Positions 25,523 through 33,210 of a DNA stretch of 64,000 nucleotides are shown here, in pieces. Both the position numbers and the translations under genes were made by a program. The DNA is from Ruminococcaceae bacterium BL-4 (GTDB lineage Bacteria > Bacillota > Clostridia > Oscillospirales > Acutalibacteraceae): NCBI GenBank assembly GCA_902809935.1, contig LR778134.1, positions 930,001-994,000 on the forward strand. The letters are read 5' to 3'. Position 1 is the stretch's first letter. Each line of letters opens with the position of its first letter. Below the pieces are notes generated by a model, which was given only the letters and a program-made list of their open reading frames with translations, had not been told where the DNA came from and made no database searches.

Positions 25523-27103
25523 ATGAAAATGAAAAGATACGAACTGATTGTAATTGGAGCTGGACCGGCCGGGCTTTCTGCTGCAATCGAAGGTGCTAAA
25601 GCAGGCATGAAAGTCATTGTGTTTGATGAAAATGCCCGTCCCGGCGGACAGCTTTTTAAACAGATCCATAAATTTTTCGGTTCTAAAGAACATAAAGCCA
25701 AAATCCGTGGATTTCGAATCGGACAGGAGCTGTTGGAAGAAGCAGAAAAATTGGGTGTGGAAGTTTGCCTCAATGCAATTGTAATGGGCATTTTTGACTG
25801 CATGGAAATTACCGTTATGAAGGACGGGGAAGTTCATCACTATAAGGGCGATAATATTATCGTAGCAACCGGCGCAAGGGAAAATATGGTTCCGTTTAAA
25901 GGCTGGACTCTGCCGGGCGTGATCGGAGCAGGTGCAGCGCAGACAATGATGAATCTGCATGGAGTGCAGCCCGGAACAAGAGTGCTGATGGTCGGCAGCG
26001 GAAACGTTGGACTGGTCGTTTCTTTTCAGCTGATGCAGGCGGGAATCAAAGTTGCAGCAATTATTGATGCGGCACCGCGTGTTGGCGGATATGGAGTTCA
26101 TGCTTCAAAGCTGACACGAATGGGGGTTCCATTTTATCTTTCCCATACGGTTGTGGAAGCAGAAGGCGAAGATTGTGTAACCGGAGTAAAGATTGCAGAA
26201 GTGGATGAAAAATTCCAGCCCATCAAAGGGACCGAAAAGCATTTTGACGTTGATACTATCTGCATGGCAGTAGGACTGTCACCGATGAGCCAGTTAACAC
26301 GCATGGCGGGCTGTGAAATGATTGATAAGGGTGGACCGGTTCCAGCAGTAGATGCTTATAATCAGACCTCCGTCCCCGGATTATTTGCGGCAGGAGATGT
26401 TGCCGGAATTGAAGAAGCTTCCTCGGCAATGATCGGTGGAAGAATTGCCGGAGCGGCCGCTGCACATCGTCTGGGCTATTTGGAAGATGCCGTATTTGAA
26501 GAGAAAGTTCAAAAGCTGCGTTCCTCTATGGATCAGCTGCATCAGGGAATGTTTTCTCCTCAAAATCGCGGGAGAACCGATCTAAAAGAAACAGATGAGG
26601 GAATCCCGCTTTCTCAGAGCCTTCTGAAAAAAGGATTTGTTTCAGATGAAGAAATCGAAAAATTCCCCGGCGTTACCCATGCAAAAGGGGTTCACCCGGT
26701 TATTGAATGCACACAGAATATTCCCTGCAATCCCTGTCAGGATGCCTGCAAATTTGGCTGCATTATGGTAGGAAATCAGATCACCCGCCTGCCCGCCGTT
26801 GATTCTCAGAAAAAATGTACCGGCTGCGGAATGTGTGTTGCTTCCTGTTCCGGACAGGCAATTTTCCTGGTCAACGAAGAATATGAACCCGGATATGCCA
26901 GTGTCACTTTACCTTACGAGTTTTTGCCGCTTCCAACAAAAGGAGATCACGGAAAAGCATTGGGACGGGATGGTTCTGTCCTGTGTGATGCCGAAGTTTT
27001 AGAGACTAGAACTGCGCCGATTATGGATGGAACCGTGCTTCTTACCATGAAAGTACCGGCTAACATGTCCATGAAAGCGCGATTCTTTAAAAGGGAGGCT
27101 TAA
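25523..27103 (+). CDS. FAD/NAD-binding oxidoreductase with two [4Fe-4S] motifs (alpha subunit)
   Basis: 526 residues. N-terminal FAD fold (YELIVIGAGPAGLSAAIEGAKAG), a second fold GTRVLMVGSGNVGLVVSFQLMQAG near 150, a GLFAAGDVAG flavin site near 290, then a C-terminal ferredoxin-like insert with CNPCQDACKFGC and CTGCGMCVASC (about 400-450) able to hold two [4Fe-4S] clusters. Resembles HcnB/OoxA-type alpha subunits with an added ferredoxin domain, suggesting ferredoxin-linked electron output. ATG at 25523 follows AAAGGAG, 6 bases after the preceding stop. Confidence 0.85.
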   Translation: MKMKRYELIVIGAGPAGLSAAIEGAKAGMKVIVFDENARPGGQLFKQIHKFFGSKEHKAKIRGFRIGQELLEEAEKLGVEVCLNAIVMGIFDCMEITVMKDGEVHHYKGDNIIVATGARENMVPFKGWTLPGVIGAGAAQTMMNLHGVQPGTRVLMVGSGNVGLVVSFQLMQAGIKVAAIIDAAPRVGGYGVHASKLTRMGVPFYLSHTVVEAEGEDCVTGVKIAEVDEKFQPIKGTEKHFDVDTICMAVGLSPMSQLTRMAGCEMIDKGGPVPAVDAYNQTSVPGLFAAGDVAGIEEASSAMIGGRIAGAAAAHRLGYLEDAVFEEKVQKLRSSMDQLHQGMFSPQNRGRTDLKETDEGIPLSQSLLKKGFVSDEEIEKFPGVTHAKGVHPVIECTQNIPCNPCQDACKFGCIMVGNQITRLPAVDSQKKCTGCGMCVASCSGQAIFLVNEEYEPGYASVTLPYEFLPLPTKGDHGKALGRDGSVLCDAEVLETRTAPIMDGTVLLTMKVPANMSMKARFFKREA

Positions 27104-27105
27104 AA

Positions 27106-27429
27106 ATGGCAAAAATAATTGACCGTAATCTTGATATTGGTGAATTTGTTCCTCAGCCGGACGATGATTTAATTATTTGTCGCTGTGAAGAAATTACAAA
27201 AGGAGAAATCCGGCGCGCAATCCATGATGGCATGCGTACGATGACGGAGCTAAAACGATTTACCCGTGCGGGAATGGGATTGTGTCAAGGTGGTACCTGT
27301 ACAAAAATTGTGAAGGGAATTATGGCAAAAGAGCTGGGAATTCGCCCTTCAGATTTAGAAGAACCGACCGCCCGTGGTCCGGCGCGTCCCATTGAAATGA
27401 AAATTTTCAGCAATGAGGTGGATGATTAA
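27106..27429 (+). CDS. BFD-like [2Fe-2S] protein
   Basis: 107 residues. The BFD-type cluster motif is visible: LIICRCEEITKGEIRRAI (C-x-C near 25-27) and GLCQGGTCTKIV (C-x4-C near 59-64). In proline/hydroxyproline dehydrogenases this unit is often fused to the alpha subunit; here it is a separate chain with an extra tail of about 30 residues. It starts 2 bases after the alpha gene and overlaps the next gene by one base (TAATG), so all are translationally coupled. Confidence 0.85.
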   Translation: MAKIIDRNLDIGEFVPQPDDDLIICRCEEITKGEIRRAIHDGMRTMTELKRFTRAGMGLCQGGTCTKIVKGIMAKELGIRPSDLEEPTARGPARPIEMKIFSNEVDD

Positions 27430-28559
27430 TGAATGCAGATGTAATTATTATTGGGGGCGGAATTATTGGGAATTCATCCGCTTATTATCTTGCGAAAAAA
27501 GGATTAAAGTGCTTGGTGCTGGAACAGACCATGATCGGGAATGGCGGTTCCAGCCGCAATGGCGGTGGTGTTCGTCAGTCTGCGCGTGATGTGCGGGAAC
27601 TTCCCATCGCTATGTATGCCATCAAAAATCTGTGGCCTAACTTGAACGAAGAATTAGGGGTCGATGTGGAGTATCATCAAGACGGAAATCTTCGTCTCGG
27701 AAAGACGCCGGAACATCTCGAAACTTTAAAAAAGCTGACTCAAAAGAGTCAGGCGGCAGGGCTGGACGTTAAAATGATTACAGGGGACGAAGCGAGAGAA
27801 ATCTGTCCCTATATGTCTCATGAGGTAATTGGTGCTTCTTGGTGCCCCACTGATGGGCATGCAAACCCCATGATGACAACGCTGGCATTTTATCGTTCTG
27901 CGCTCCAGCTAGGAGTTCATTTTATCACTGGAGAAAAAATCACAGAGATTCAGCTTCACTGCGGAAAAGCCAGAGCGGTGGTCACGGATGCCGGAAATAC
28001 TTATGAAGCAGACAATATCATTGTAGCGGCAGGATATGGTTCCCGTGCAATTTTAAATACCGTTGGGATTGATGTACCGCTTTATCGGATGCTGAATGAG
28101 TGTTTAGTGACAGAAGTACAGCCGCCGATGTTCTGGCAGATGCTGGGCACCGCCGAAGCGGATTTTTATGGCCATCAGACGAAGCATGGTTCTTTTGCAT
28201 TTGGAGGATCTTCCGGCTTGGAAAATTATCATAAGAATCATAAAGAATCGGAATCCGCAAAGTCCACTTCTATGACAGCGGAAAGTGTTTGCCGAGGAAT
28301 TATGAAATATTTTCCGGTCTTGGCGGATGCAAAAATCGTTCGTCATTGGGCAGGTTGGCTTGATATTTCTGCTGATCAGGTTCCAATTATTGATAAGGTC
28401 AATGAAATTCCGGGATTATTTATCGCCTGCGGCTTTACAGGCCATGGATTTGGCATCGGGCCTGGAGTCGGTACGATCATGAGTGAACTCGTTACCGGAG
28501 AACCAACCTGTGTGCAGATTGATGCTTTAAAATATGACCGTTTTTCTGCCAAAGGATAA
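27429..28559 (+). CDS. DAO-family FAD amino-acid dehydrogenase (beta subunit, sarcosine oxidase beta-like)
   Basis: 376 residues. FAD fold at the N-terminus (DVIIIGGGIIGNSSAYYLAKKGLKCLVLEQ), the NGGSSRNGGGVRQSARD segment near 38-53 typical of sarcosine oxidase beta and proline dehydrogenase beta, and a C-terminal flavin/substrate region HWAGWLDISADQVPIIDKVNEIPGLFIACGFTGHGFGIGPG. This is the catalytic subunit that would oxidise a secondary amine or imino acid such as proline, sarcosine or an opine. Substrate cannot be read from sequence. With the GltS-like symporter upstream, a product or substrate related to glutamate is plausible. Confidence 0.85.
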   Translation: MNADVIIIGGGIIGNSSAYYLAKKGLKCLVLEQTMIGNGGSSRNGGGVRQSARDVRELPIAMYAIKNLWPNLNEELGVDVEYHQDGNLRLGKTPEHLETLKKLTQKSQAAGLDVKMITGDEAREICPYMSHEVIGASWCPTDGHANPMMTTLAFYRSALQLGVHFITGEKITEIQLHCGKARAVVTDAGNTYEADNIIVAAGYGSRAILNTVGIDVPLYRMLNECLVTEVQPPMFWQMLGTAEADFYGHQTKHGSFAFGGSSGLENYHKNHKESESAKSTSMTAESVCRGIMKYFPVLADAKIVRHWAGWLDISADQVPIIDKVNEIPGLFIACGFTGHGFGIGPGVGTIMSELVTGEPTCVQIDALKYDRFSAKG

Positions 28560-28610
28560 TTTAAAGCGATTTTCTGTAATATTTGTACGATAAGTTTTCA
28601 ATAAAATAGA

Positions 28611-28649
28611 AAAAGCGACCAGGAGCTGTTGCTCTTGATCGCTTTTTGT
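28611..28649 (+). terminator. Terminator after the dehydrogenase operon
   Basis: AAAAAGCGACCAGGAGC/GCTCTTGATCGCTTTTT stem (with wobble pairs), T5 tail. Confidence 0.8.
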
Positions 28650-28677
28650 TTAAGAAATTGTTTTAAAATTTAGAATA

Positions 28678-28709
28678 TAAAAAACCCGGCATGTTTCCAT
28701 ACCGGGTTT
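28678..28709 (-). terminator. Terminator of RNase P RNA
   Basis: On the minus strand AACCCGGTATG/CATGCCGGGTT (one wobble) followed by a T6 run, immediately 3' of the RNA. Confidence 0.85.
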
Positions 28710-29059
28710 GCGACCAGACTTATAAGCCGAGTTCTGTTCTGACAGCCATCTATCTTGGCCAGGCGTTGCCGCCATAGCTCGATGCCACCTTCTAGGGACG
28801 TGTCGGGCCGACACAAAATGTCCCACTGCGGTGTTGCTCCGGATAGGGTTTGCAGAGCCATTCGGTTCTCCGAATGCTGGTGAGCTCTTACCTCGCCTTT
28901 CCATCCTTACCGCTCAAAAGAGCGGCGGTATCTTTCTGTTGCACTTTCCCTAGGGTCACCCCCGGCGGCCGTTAGCCGTTATCCATGCCCTGCGGAGCTC
29001 GGACTTTCCTCAGATACGCCGTTTCCCGCTGTATCCGCAGCTGTCCGGTCTGCTCGCGT
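28709..29059 (-). ncRNA. rnpB: RNase P RNA, type A
   Basis: Minus strand. Conserved RNase P segments are visible: GAGGAAAGTCCGAGCTC near the 5' end (CR-I), AGGGAAAGTGCAACAGAAAG, GAAAGGCGAGGTAAGAGCTC, and near the 3' end GGCTTATAAGTCTGG. P1 can be formed by GCGAGCAGAC and GTCTGGTCGC with one mismatch, fixing the ends near 29059 and 28709. Size about 350 nt. It processes the 5' ends of tRNAs. Confidence 0.95.
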
Positions 29060-29117
29060 TTATCCATTATATCGAATTTTAAAATGAAAGTCAATGAATC
29101 CTTTTTGTCAGCTTTTG

Positions 29118-30572
29118 TTAATAGGTATAGGAGTCCAGAAGTTGGCGCTTGACTTCCCAGAGTGGACGACTTAAGTCTACATAATAGTTGTGGGGATTTT
29201 CAAAACGCAGTACCTCATCCCATAGGGTAGAGACCTGTTCCTTGCAGAAGGTCTGCAGTTCACGCAGCGTCTTTTTGTGCATCACGCATTTTCCACCGTC
29301 AAAAATCCGTTCACGCAGCCGTACCGCACGGAAATTTGTAATTTTCTTTTTCTTCCATTCGTGATCAGGGTCAAAAATTTCATAAGGTTTTGTATCGTCA
29401 ATGCTTTCTTCATGCAGGGTTACCACATCTGCGATCGCTTTTCCGGAATCACGGTCGTATAGACGCCAAAGTTCCTTAAAGCAGGGGGTTGTAATCTTCG
29501 TTACATTTTCGCTGACTTTGATTTTCGGCGTAATAGAGCCATCTGGTTCTTCTACCGCAGAGAGCTTGTACACTCCGCCAAAAACAGGACAGCTGCTGCT
29601 GGTAATCATGCGTTCGCCAACGCCAAAGGAGTCTACTTTGGCGCCTTGAATCAGCATATCCCGAATAATATATTCGTCCAAACTGTTGCTGGCACAGATT
29701 TTACAGTCCGGGAAACCGGCAGCGTCCAGCATCTTGCGTGCACGCTTTGAAAGGTAAGTAATATCGCCGCTGTCAATTCGAATGCCGGCGGGACGATAGC
29801 CCATGGGAAGAAGCACATCGTTAAAAACTTTAATCGCATTTGGAATGCCCGATTTTAGAACGTTGTAGGTATCTACAAGCAGCGTGCAGGCATGCGGATA
29901 TTCTTTTGCATAAGCGCAAAAGGCATTATATTCGTTATCAAAAAGCTGAACCCAGCTGTGTGCCATAGTCCCCAGTGCCGGCACTTGATAGTCTCGGTCA
30001 CAGATCGTACAGGCAGTTCCGCAGCAGCCACCGATATAGGCCGCACGTGCGCCTAAAATGGCACCATCGGCCCCCTGTGCCCTGCGAGAGCCAAATTCCA
30101 TAACAGGGCGACCCTCCGCTGCACGGACAATTCGGTTCGCTTTCGTGGCGATCAGGCTTTCGTGATTGATTGTCAAAAGAATCATCGTCTCAACAAATTG
30201 TGCCTGAATTACCGGTCCGCGGACAGTCAGAATGGGCTCTCCCGGGAAGATCGGTACCCCTTCCGGAACGGCCCATACATCACAGCAAAAATGGAAGTCC
30301 TTCAAGTACTGTAAAAATTCTTCGCTGAAGATTTTGCAGCCTCTTAGGTAATCGATATCTTTTTCGGTAAAGGTTAGATTTTTCATGTATTCGGCGACTT
30401 CCTGAACACCCGCCATGATGGCAAACCCACCATTGTCAGGGACGTTGCGGAAAAACATGTCAAAATAGACAATCCGGTCACGATATCCATTTTGAAAATA
30501 GCCGTTGGCCATTGTGATTTCATAAAAATCGGTCAGCATCGTCAAATTTGTTTTTACAGGGGGCGTATACAT
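29118..30572 (-). CDS. pncB: Nicotinate phosphoribosyltransferase
   Basis: 484 residues. Converts nicotinate and PRPP to nicotinate mononucleotide for NAD salvage. Family features: NLTMLTDFYEITMANGYFQNG near 8-28, EFGSRRAQGADGAILGARAAYIGG with the phosphate-binding region near 158-182, GTMAHSWVQLF with the catalytic-site histidine near 208, IRIDSGDI near 280 and GVGERMITS near 335. Length fits the Firmicute type. ATG at 30572 has GGAGATG upstream. It has its own promoter and is followed by rnpB on the same strand. Confidence 0.95.
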   Translation of the reverse strand: MYTPPVKTNLTMLTDFYEITMANGYFQNGYRDRIVYFDMFFRNVPDNGGFAIMAGVQEVAEYMKNLTFTEKDIDYLRGCKIFSEEFLQYLKDFHFCCDVWAVPEGVPIFPGEPILTVRGPVIQAQFVETMILLTINHESLIATKANRIVRAAEGRPVMEFGSRRAQGADGAILGARAAYIGGCCGTACTICDRDYQVPALGTMAHSWVQLFDNEYNAFCAYAKEYPHACTLLVDTYNVLKSGIPNAIKVFNDVLLPMGYRPAGIRIDSGDITYLSKRARKMLDAAGFPDCKICASNSLDEYIIRDMLIQGAKVDSFGVGERMITSSSCPVFGGVYKLSAVEEPDGSITPKIKVSENVTKITTPCFKELWRLYDRDSGKAIADVVTLHEESIDDTKPYEIFDPDHEWKKKKITNFRAVRLRERIFDGGKCVMHKKTLRELQTFCKEQVSTLWDEVLRFENPHNYYVDLSRPLWEVKRQLLDSYTY

Positions 30573-30657
30573 GGGATTTCATCTCCATTAAAATTTTGGC
30601 TGCTGCCACCTTAAATGGCATAGCAGCATAGTATGGATAGAAAGTTGCGTTAGGGAT

Positions 30658-30686
30658 ATTATAGCAAGGTTCCTGGGAAATAACAA
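30658..30686 (-). promoter_or_regulatory. Promoter of pncB
   Basis: Minus strand TTGTTA, 17-base spacer, TATAAT. Confidence 0.65.
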
Positions 30687-30763
30687 ATAATATGTAGAAA
30701 AAATTTCTGATTTTGAAATTTTTTGAATTGTTCTTTAAATTAAAAGGAAAATTAGTTTTATTA

Positions 30764-30792
30764 TTGCGCTTTTAGGGGAAAAAGATTATACT
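30764..30792 (+). promoter_or_regulatory. Promoter of the XRE gene
   Basis: TTGCGC at 30764-30769, 17-base spacer, TATACT at 30787-30792. Confidence 0.6.
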
Positions 30793-30883
30793 GTTAACAA
30801 ATTTATATGGGATGAATCATTTTCCGGGGATTCTATTCCCGAATGCAAGCAATAATTGATTAATTTACGGGAGATGAAGCACG

Positions 30884-31138
30884 TTGAGATTACGCAAACA
30901 GGCACTTGGGAGCCGCAATCTAGTTGGAGCCCGTGTAGAAGAAGCCCGTAAGGATCTTGGTATGAAGCAGAAAGAGCTTCTTGCACAGTTGCAGGTCAAC
31001 GGTGTAGATATGAATGCTTCTGGTCTTTCAAAACTGGAAGGGCAGATCCGGAGTGTATCTGATATTGAGTTGATTGCTCTCTCAAAGATCCTTGGTGTTT
31101 CGGTAGAGTGGCTTTTAGGCCTTAAAAATGACCCCTGA
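30884..31138 (+). CDS. Small XRE-type helix-turn-helix regulator
   Basis: 84 residues, almost only a lambda-Cro/XRE DNA-binding domain: GARVEEARKDLGMKQKELLAQLQVNGVDMNASGLSKLEGQIRSVSDIELIALSKILGVSVEWLLG. Start is TTG at 30884 behind GGGAGATG. A single gene with its own promoter and strong terminator; no target is evident. Similar small XRE proteins are common single-gene units in clostridial chromosomes. Confidence 0.82.
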   Translation: MRLRKQALGSRNLVGARVEEARKDLGMKQKELLAQLQVNGVDMNASGLSKLEGQIRSVSDIELIALSKILGVSVEWLLGLKNDP

Positions 31139-31160
31139 TTAGATCTGGGAGCTTTATTTT

Positions 31161-31205
31161 CGTCTCGCCCCTTTCGCTTTGTTAAAAAGGGCGAGACGTT
31201 TTTTA
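31161..31205 (+). terminator. Terminator after the XRE gene
   Basis: Perfect CGTCTCGCCC/GGGCGAGACG stem with T6 tail. Confidence 0.85.
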
Positions 31206-31232
31206 CATCAAAATTTTTACAAATTTATAAAA

Positions 31233-31283
31233 TTAAAAAGCAGAGCAGAAATTAATTTTTTAATTTCTGCTCTGCTTTTTAAC
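31233..31283 (-). terminator. Terminator after the flavodiiron gene
   Basis: A 19-bp perfect stem AAAAAGCAGAGCAGAAATT/AATTTCTGCTCTGCTTTTT; works on either strand. Confidence 0.8.
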
Positions 31284-31287
31284 AAGC

Positions 31288-32475
31288 TCAGAGAGACGAA
31301 ACAATCTGAAGAGCATAATTTTTCATAGAATTCAAATCATCTTCAGTAGGCATAAAATTGACACGCAGCCCATCCCCTTGGAATTTAAACTTTAATCCTT
31401 CCAGGCGGGCTTTTATCATAGGAACAGCTTCTCCGCTCCAACCGAAAGAACCAAATGCACCGGCGGGTTTGCGGGTGTTAATGGCATCAATCATTGCGAG
31501 TGTTTTCCAAACAATGGAGGGCGCGTCCCGGTTAATTGTATCGGAACCGACCAAGAGTGCCTGGCAGCTGTTAATTTTAGAGGCAACTTCAAGAGGATCT
31601 GCATGAACAAGATCCATCATAGAGACTTCAAAATTGGGATTTGAACAAAGAGCTTCTGCCGCAGCTTCTGCCAGCTTTTTGGTATAGCCGTATGCAGAAA
31701 CATAGGGAATAAAAATTAACTTTTTTCCCGGAACTTTCGGAGTGCTCCAAAGACGGTAAAGCTCTTTTCGTTGTTCGATACTTTTTGTTAAACAAGGGCC
31801 ATGGCTTGTACAGATCATTTCTGCAGGCAGAGCATCTGCCAAGGCTAGTCCTTTTAAAACATAAGGCTTAAAGGGACCGAAGATCCCTTTAAAATAATAA
31901 GCAAACTGTTCTTCATAAGCTTTTTGATCATGAATACCAGTGTCCAGCATGGTGGGTTCGCAGTAATGGGTACCCAGAAAATCACAGGTGAAAAGTGTCT
32001 TTTCGGCAGGATACCATGTGAACATGCTGTCAGGCCAATGCAGGAGCGGCGCCGGAATAAATTGCAGCTCTCTGCTGTTGCCGAGATCCAAAGTTTCTCC
32101 CGGCTTTATAATATGGCAGGGTAAACTTTCATTTGCAATTGCTTCCATATATTTTTTTGCTGCCACAGTGCAGTAAATTGTAAGGTTTGGACACCTTTTT
32201 AAAAGCTGTGCAACGGAACCAGAATGATCCGGTTCCGTGTGATTCATAATCAGTGCATCAATTTTATCGAGCGAAACGACTTGCTCGATATTTTTAATGT
32301 ATTCTTCAAAAAAGTCGGCATGGACGGTTTCAATTAATATGTTCTTCTCTCCGGTTATTAGGAACGCATTATAACTGGTTCCATATTTTGCTTCCATGAC
32401 AATATCAAAGACGCGGAGGGCAGGATTTAGCACACCGACCGAATAAATTCCATTTTTCAGCTTAATTGCGCTCAT
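31288..32475 (-). CDS. fprA: Flavodiiron protein (FprA, A-type flavoprotein)
   Basis: 395 residues. Reduces O2 to water and/or NO to N2O using electrons from rubredoxin, protecting anaerobes. An N-terminal metallo-beta-lactamase domain carries the diiron ligands (NHTEPDHSGS near 79-88; a second acidic ligand in FTCDFLGTHYC; a histidine in CTSHGP near 225). A C-terminal flavodoxin domain starts about residue 250 with IPYVSAYGYTKKLAEAAAEAL and GSFGWSGEAVPMI. It starts 12 bases after the rubredoxin stop, so electron donor and reductase are encoded together. Confidence 0.94.
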   Translation of the reverse strand: MSAIKLKNGIYSVGVLNPALRVFDIVMEAKYGTSYNAFLITGEKNILIETVHADFFEEYIKNIEQVVSLDKIDALIMNHTEPDHSGSVAQLLKRCPNLTIYCTVAAKKYMEAIANESLPCHIIKPGETLDLGNSRELQFIPAPLLHWPDSMFTWYPAEKTLFTCDFLGTHYCEPTMLDTGIHDQKAYEEQFAYYFKGIFGPFKPYVLKGLALADALPAEMICTSHGPCLTKSIEQRKELYRLWSTPKVPGKKLIFIPYVSAYGYTKKLAEAAAEALCSNPNFEVSMMDLVHADPLEVASKINSCQALLVGSDTINRDAPSIVWKTLAMIDAINTRKPAGAFGSFGWSGEAVPMIKARLEGLKFKFQGDGLRVNFMPTEDDLNSMKNYALQIVSSL

Positions 32476-32487
32476 CCTTTAACACCT

Positions 32488-32643
32488 TCATTCTTTTTCA
32501 AACTGATCTTTTTCGGCTCCGCAAAGAGGACATACCCAATCAGAAGGCAAGTTTTCAAATTTTGTTCCGGCTGGAATTCCATGCTCCGGATCGCCAATTT
32601 CTGGATCGTAAACATAACCACAAACACTACATACATATTTCAT
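32488..32643 (-). CDS. Rubredoxin
   Basis: 51 residues: [20 protein letters not shown] at the N-terminus, and [15 protein letters not shown] at the C-terminus. The two C-x2-C pairs (residues 5/8 and 38/41) bind one iron. Length and the GxPxGTxFExLPxDWVCP pattern are typical. The ATG at 32643 is preceded by GGAGGG. It donates electrons to the flavodiiron protein downstream; both are read from the promoter at 32695-32723. Confidence 0.95.
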   Translation of the reverse strand: MKYVCSVCGYVYDPEIGDPEHGIPAGTKFENLPSDWVCPLCGAEKDQFEKE

Positions 32644-32694
32644 AAGAAACACCCTCCAAAAATAACAATTATTACTGTTTTTCTCTTTGGGTTA

Positions 32695-32723
32695 AGTATA
32701 GCTAGAATCTTTTTAAATGTCAA
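32695..32723 (-). promoter_or_regulatory. Promoter of the rubredoxin-fprA operon
   Basis: Minus strand TTGACA, 17-base spacer, TATACT. The -35 box overlaps the stop codon of the upstream DUF6514 gene. Confidence 0.8.
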
Positions 32724-32989
32724 CTATTTTGTGAAAAATTGTAATCTTGAATAATTTCAGAAAGGGTACTTGGAAAAACGGAATTGCGCCGGAGCTTCTC
32801 TAGAAATTTTAGTGCGCAATTTTTCTCGCATGGAATAGAAGCACTAGCCGTTTCAAATTCCGTCTTTTCAATGCTAATCAAATAGTTCGGAGCAGTGGAA
32901 TTTGATTTTTGTACCGAGGGTTCTTCCTCCAAAAAATATTCCAGACGAATATTCCCTTCAATGGCTGTTCCTGCATGGATACGATTCAT
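32720..32989 (-). CDS. DUF6514-like small protein
   Basis: 89 residues. Resembles, from memory, the clostridial DUF6514 group: an N-terminal EYFLEEE segment, a central YLISIEKTEFETASASIPC, and a C-terminal helix with a LEKLRRNSVFPSTLSEIIQDY pattern. Function unknown. ATG at 32989 has AAGGGGG upstream. Its own promoter is at 33043-33071 on the minus strand; a near-palindrome GTGAATATATTTCAC lies between that promoter and the gene. No signal or membrane segment. Confidence 0.6.
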   Translation of the reverse strand: MNRIHAGTAIEGNIRLEYFLEEEPSVQKSNSTAPNYLISIEKTEFETASASIPCEKNCALKFLEKLRRNSVFPSTLSEIIQDYNFSQNS

Positions 32990-33042
32990 TTCATAATTTC
33001 CCCCTTATGTGAATATATTTCACATTTCGTGTGAACTCCATT

Positions 33043-33071
33043 AGAATAGTGCAAAAAATCCGCGAAATCAA
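33043..33071 (-). promoter_or_regulatory. Promoter of the DUF6514-like gene
   Basis: Minus strand TTGATT, 17-base spacer, TATTCT. Confidence 0.5.
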
Positions 33072-33108
33072 GAAAAATTTGGGATATTTTTTAAAAAGTT
33101 GTAAAAAG

Positions 33109-33122
33109 CGCAACATGTTGCG
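33109..33122. promoter_or_regulatory. Perfect 14-bp palindrome, candidate operator before the P-type ATPase
   Basis: CGCAACATGTTGCG about 90 bases before the ATPase start, followed by a smaller inverted repeat GTTAC/GTAAC at about 33127-33142. No consensus promoter is obvious between them. Confidence 0.4.
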
Positions 33123-33210
33123 GATGGTTACAAAACCGTAACGATAAAAAGCAAGTCTATTCTGTCCTCCTTTTGCATAGGTTAAAAGCAGAGAAAGGAA
33201 GGGGAACAGT

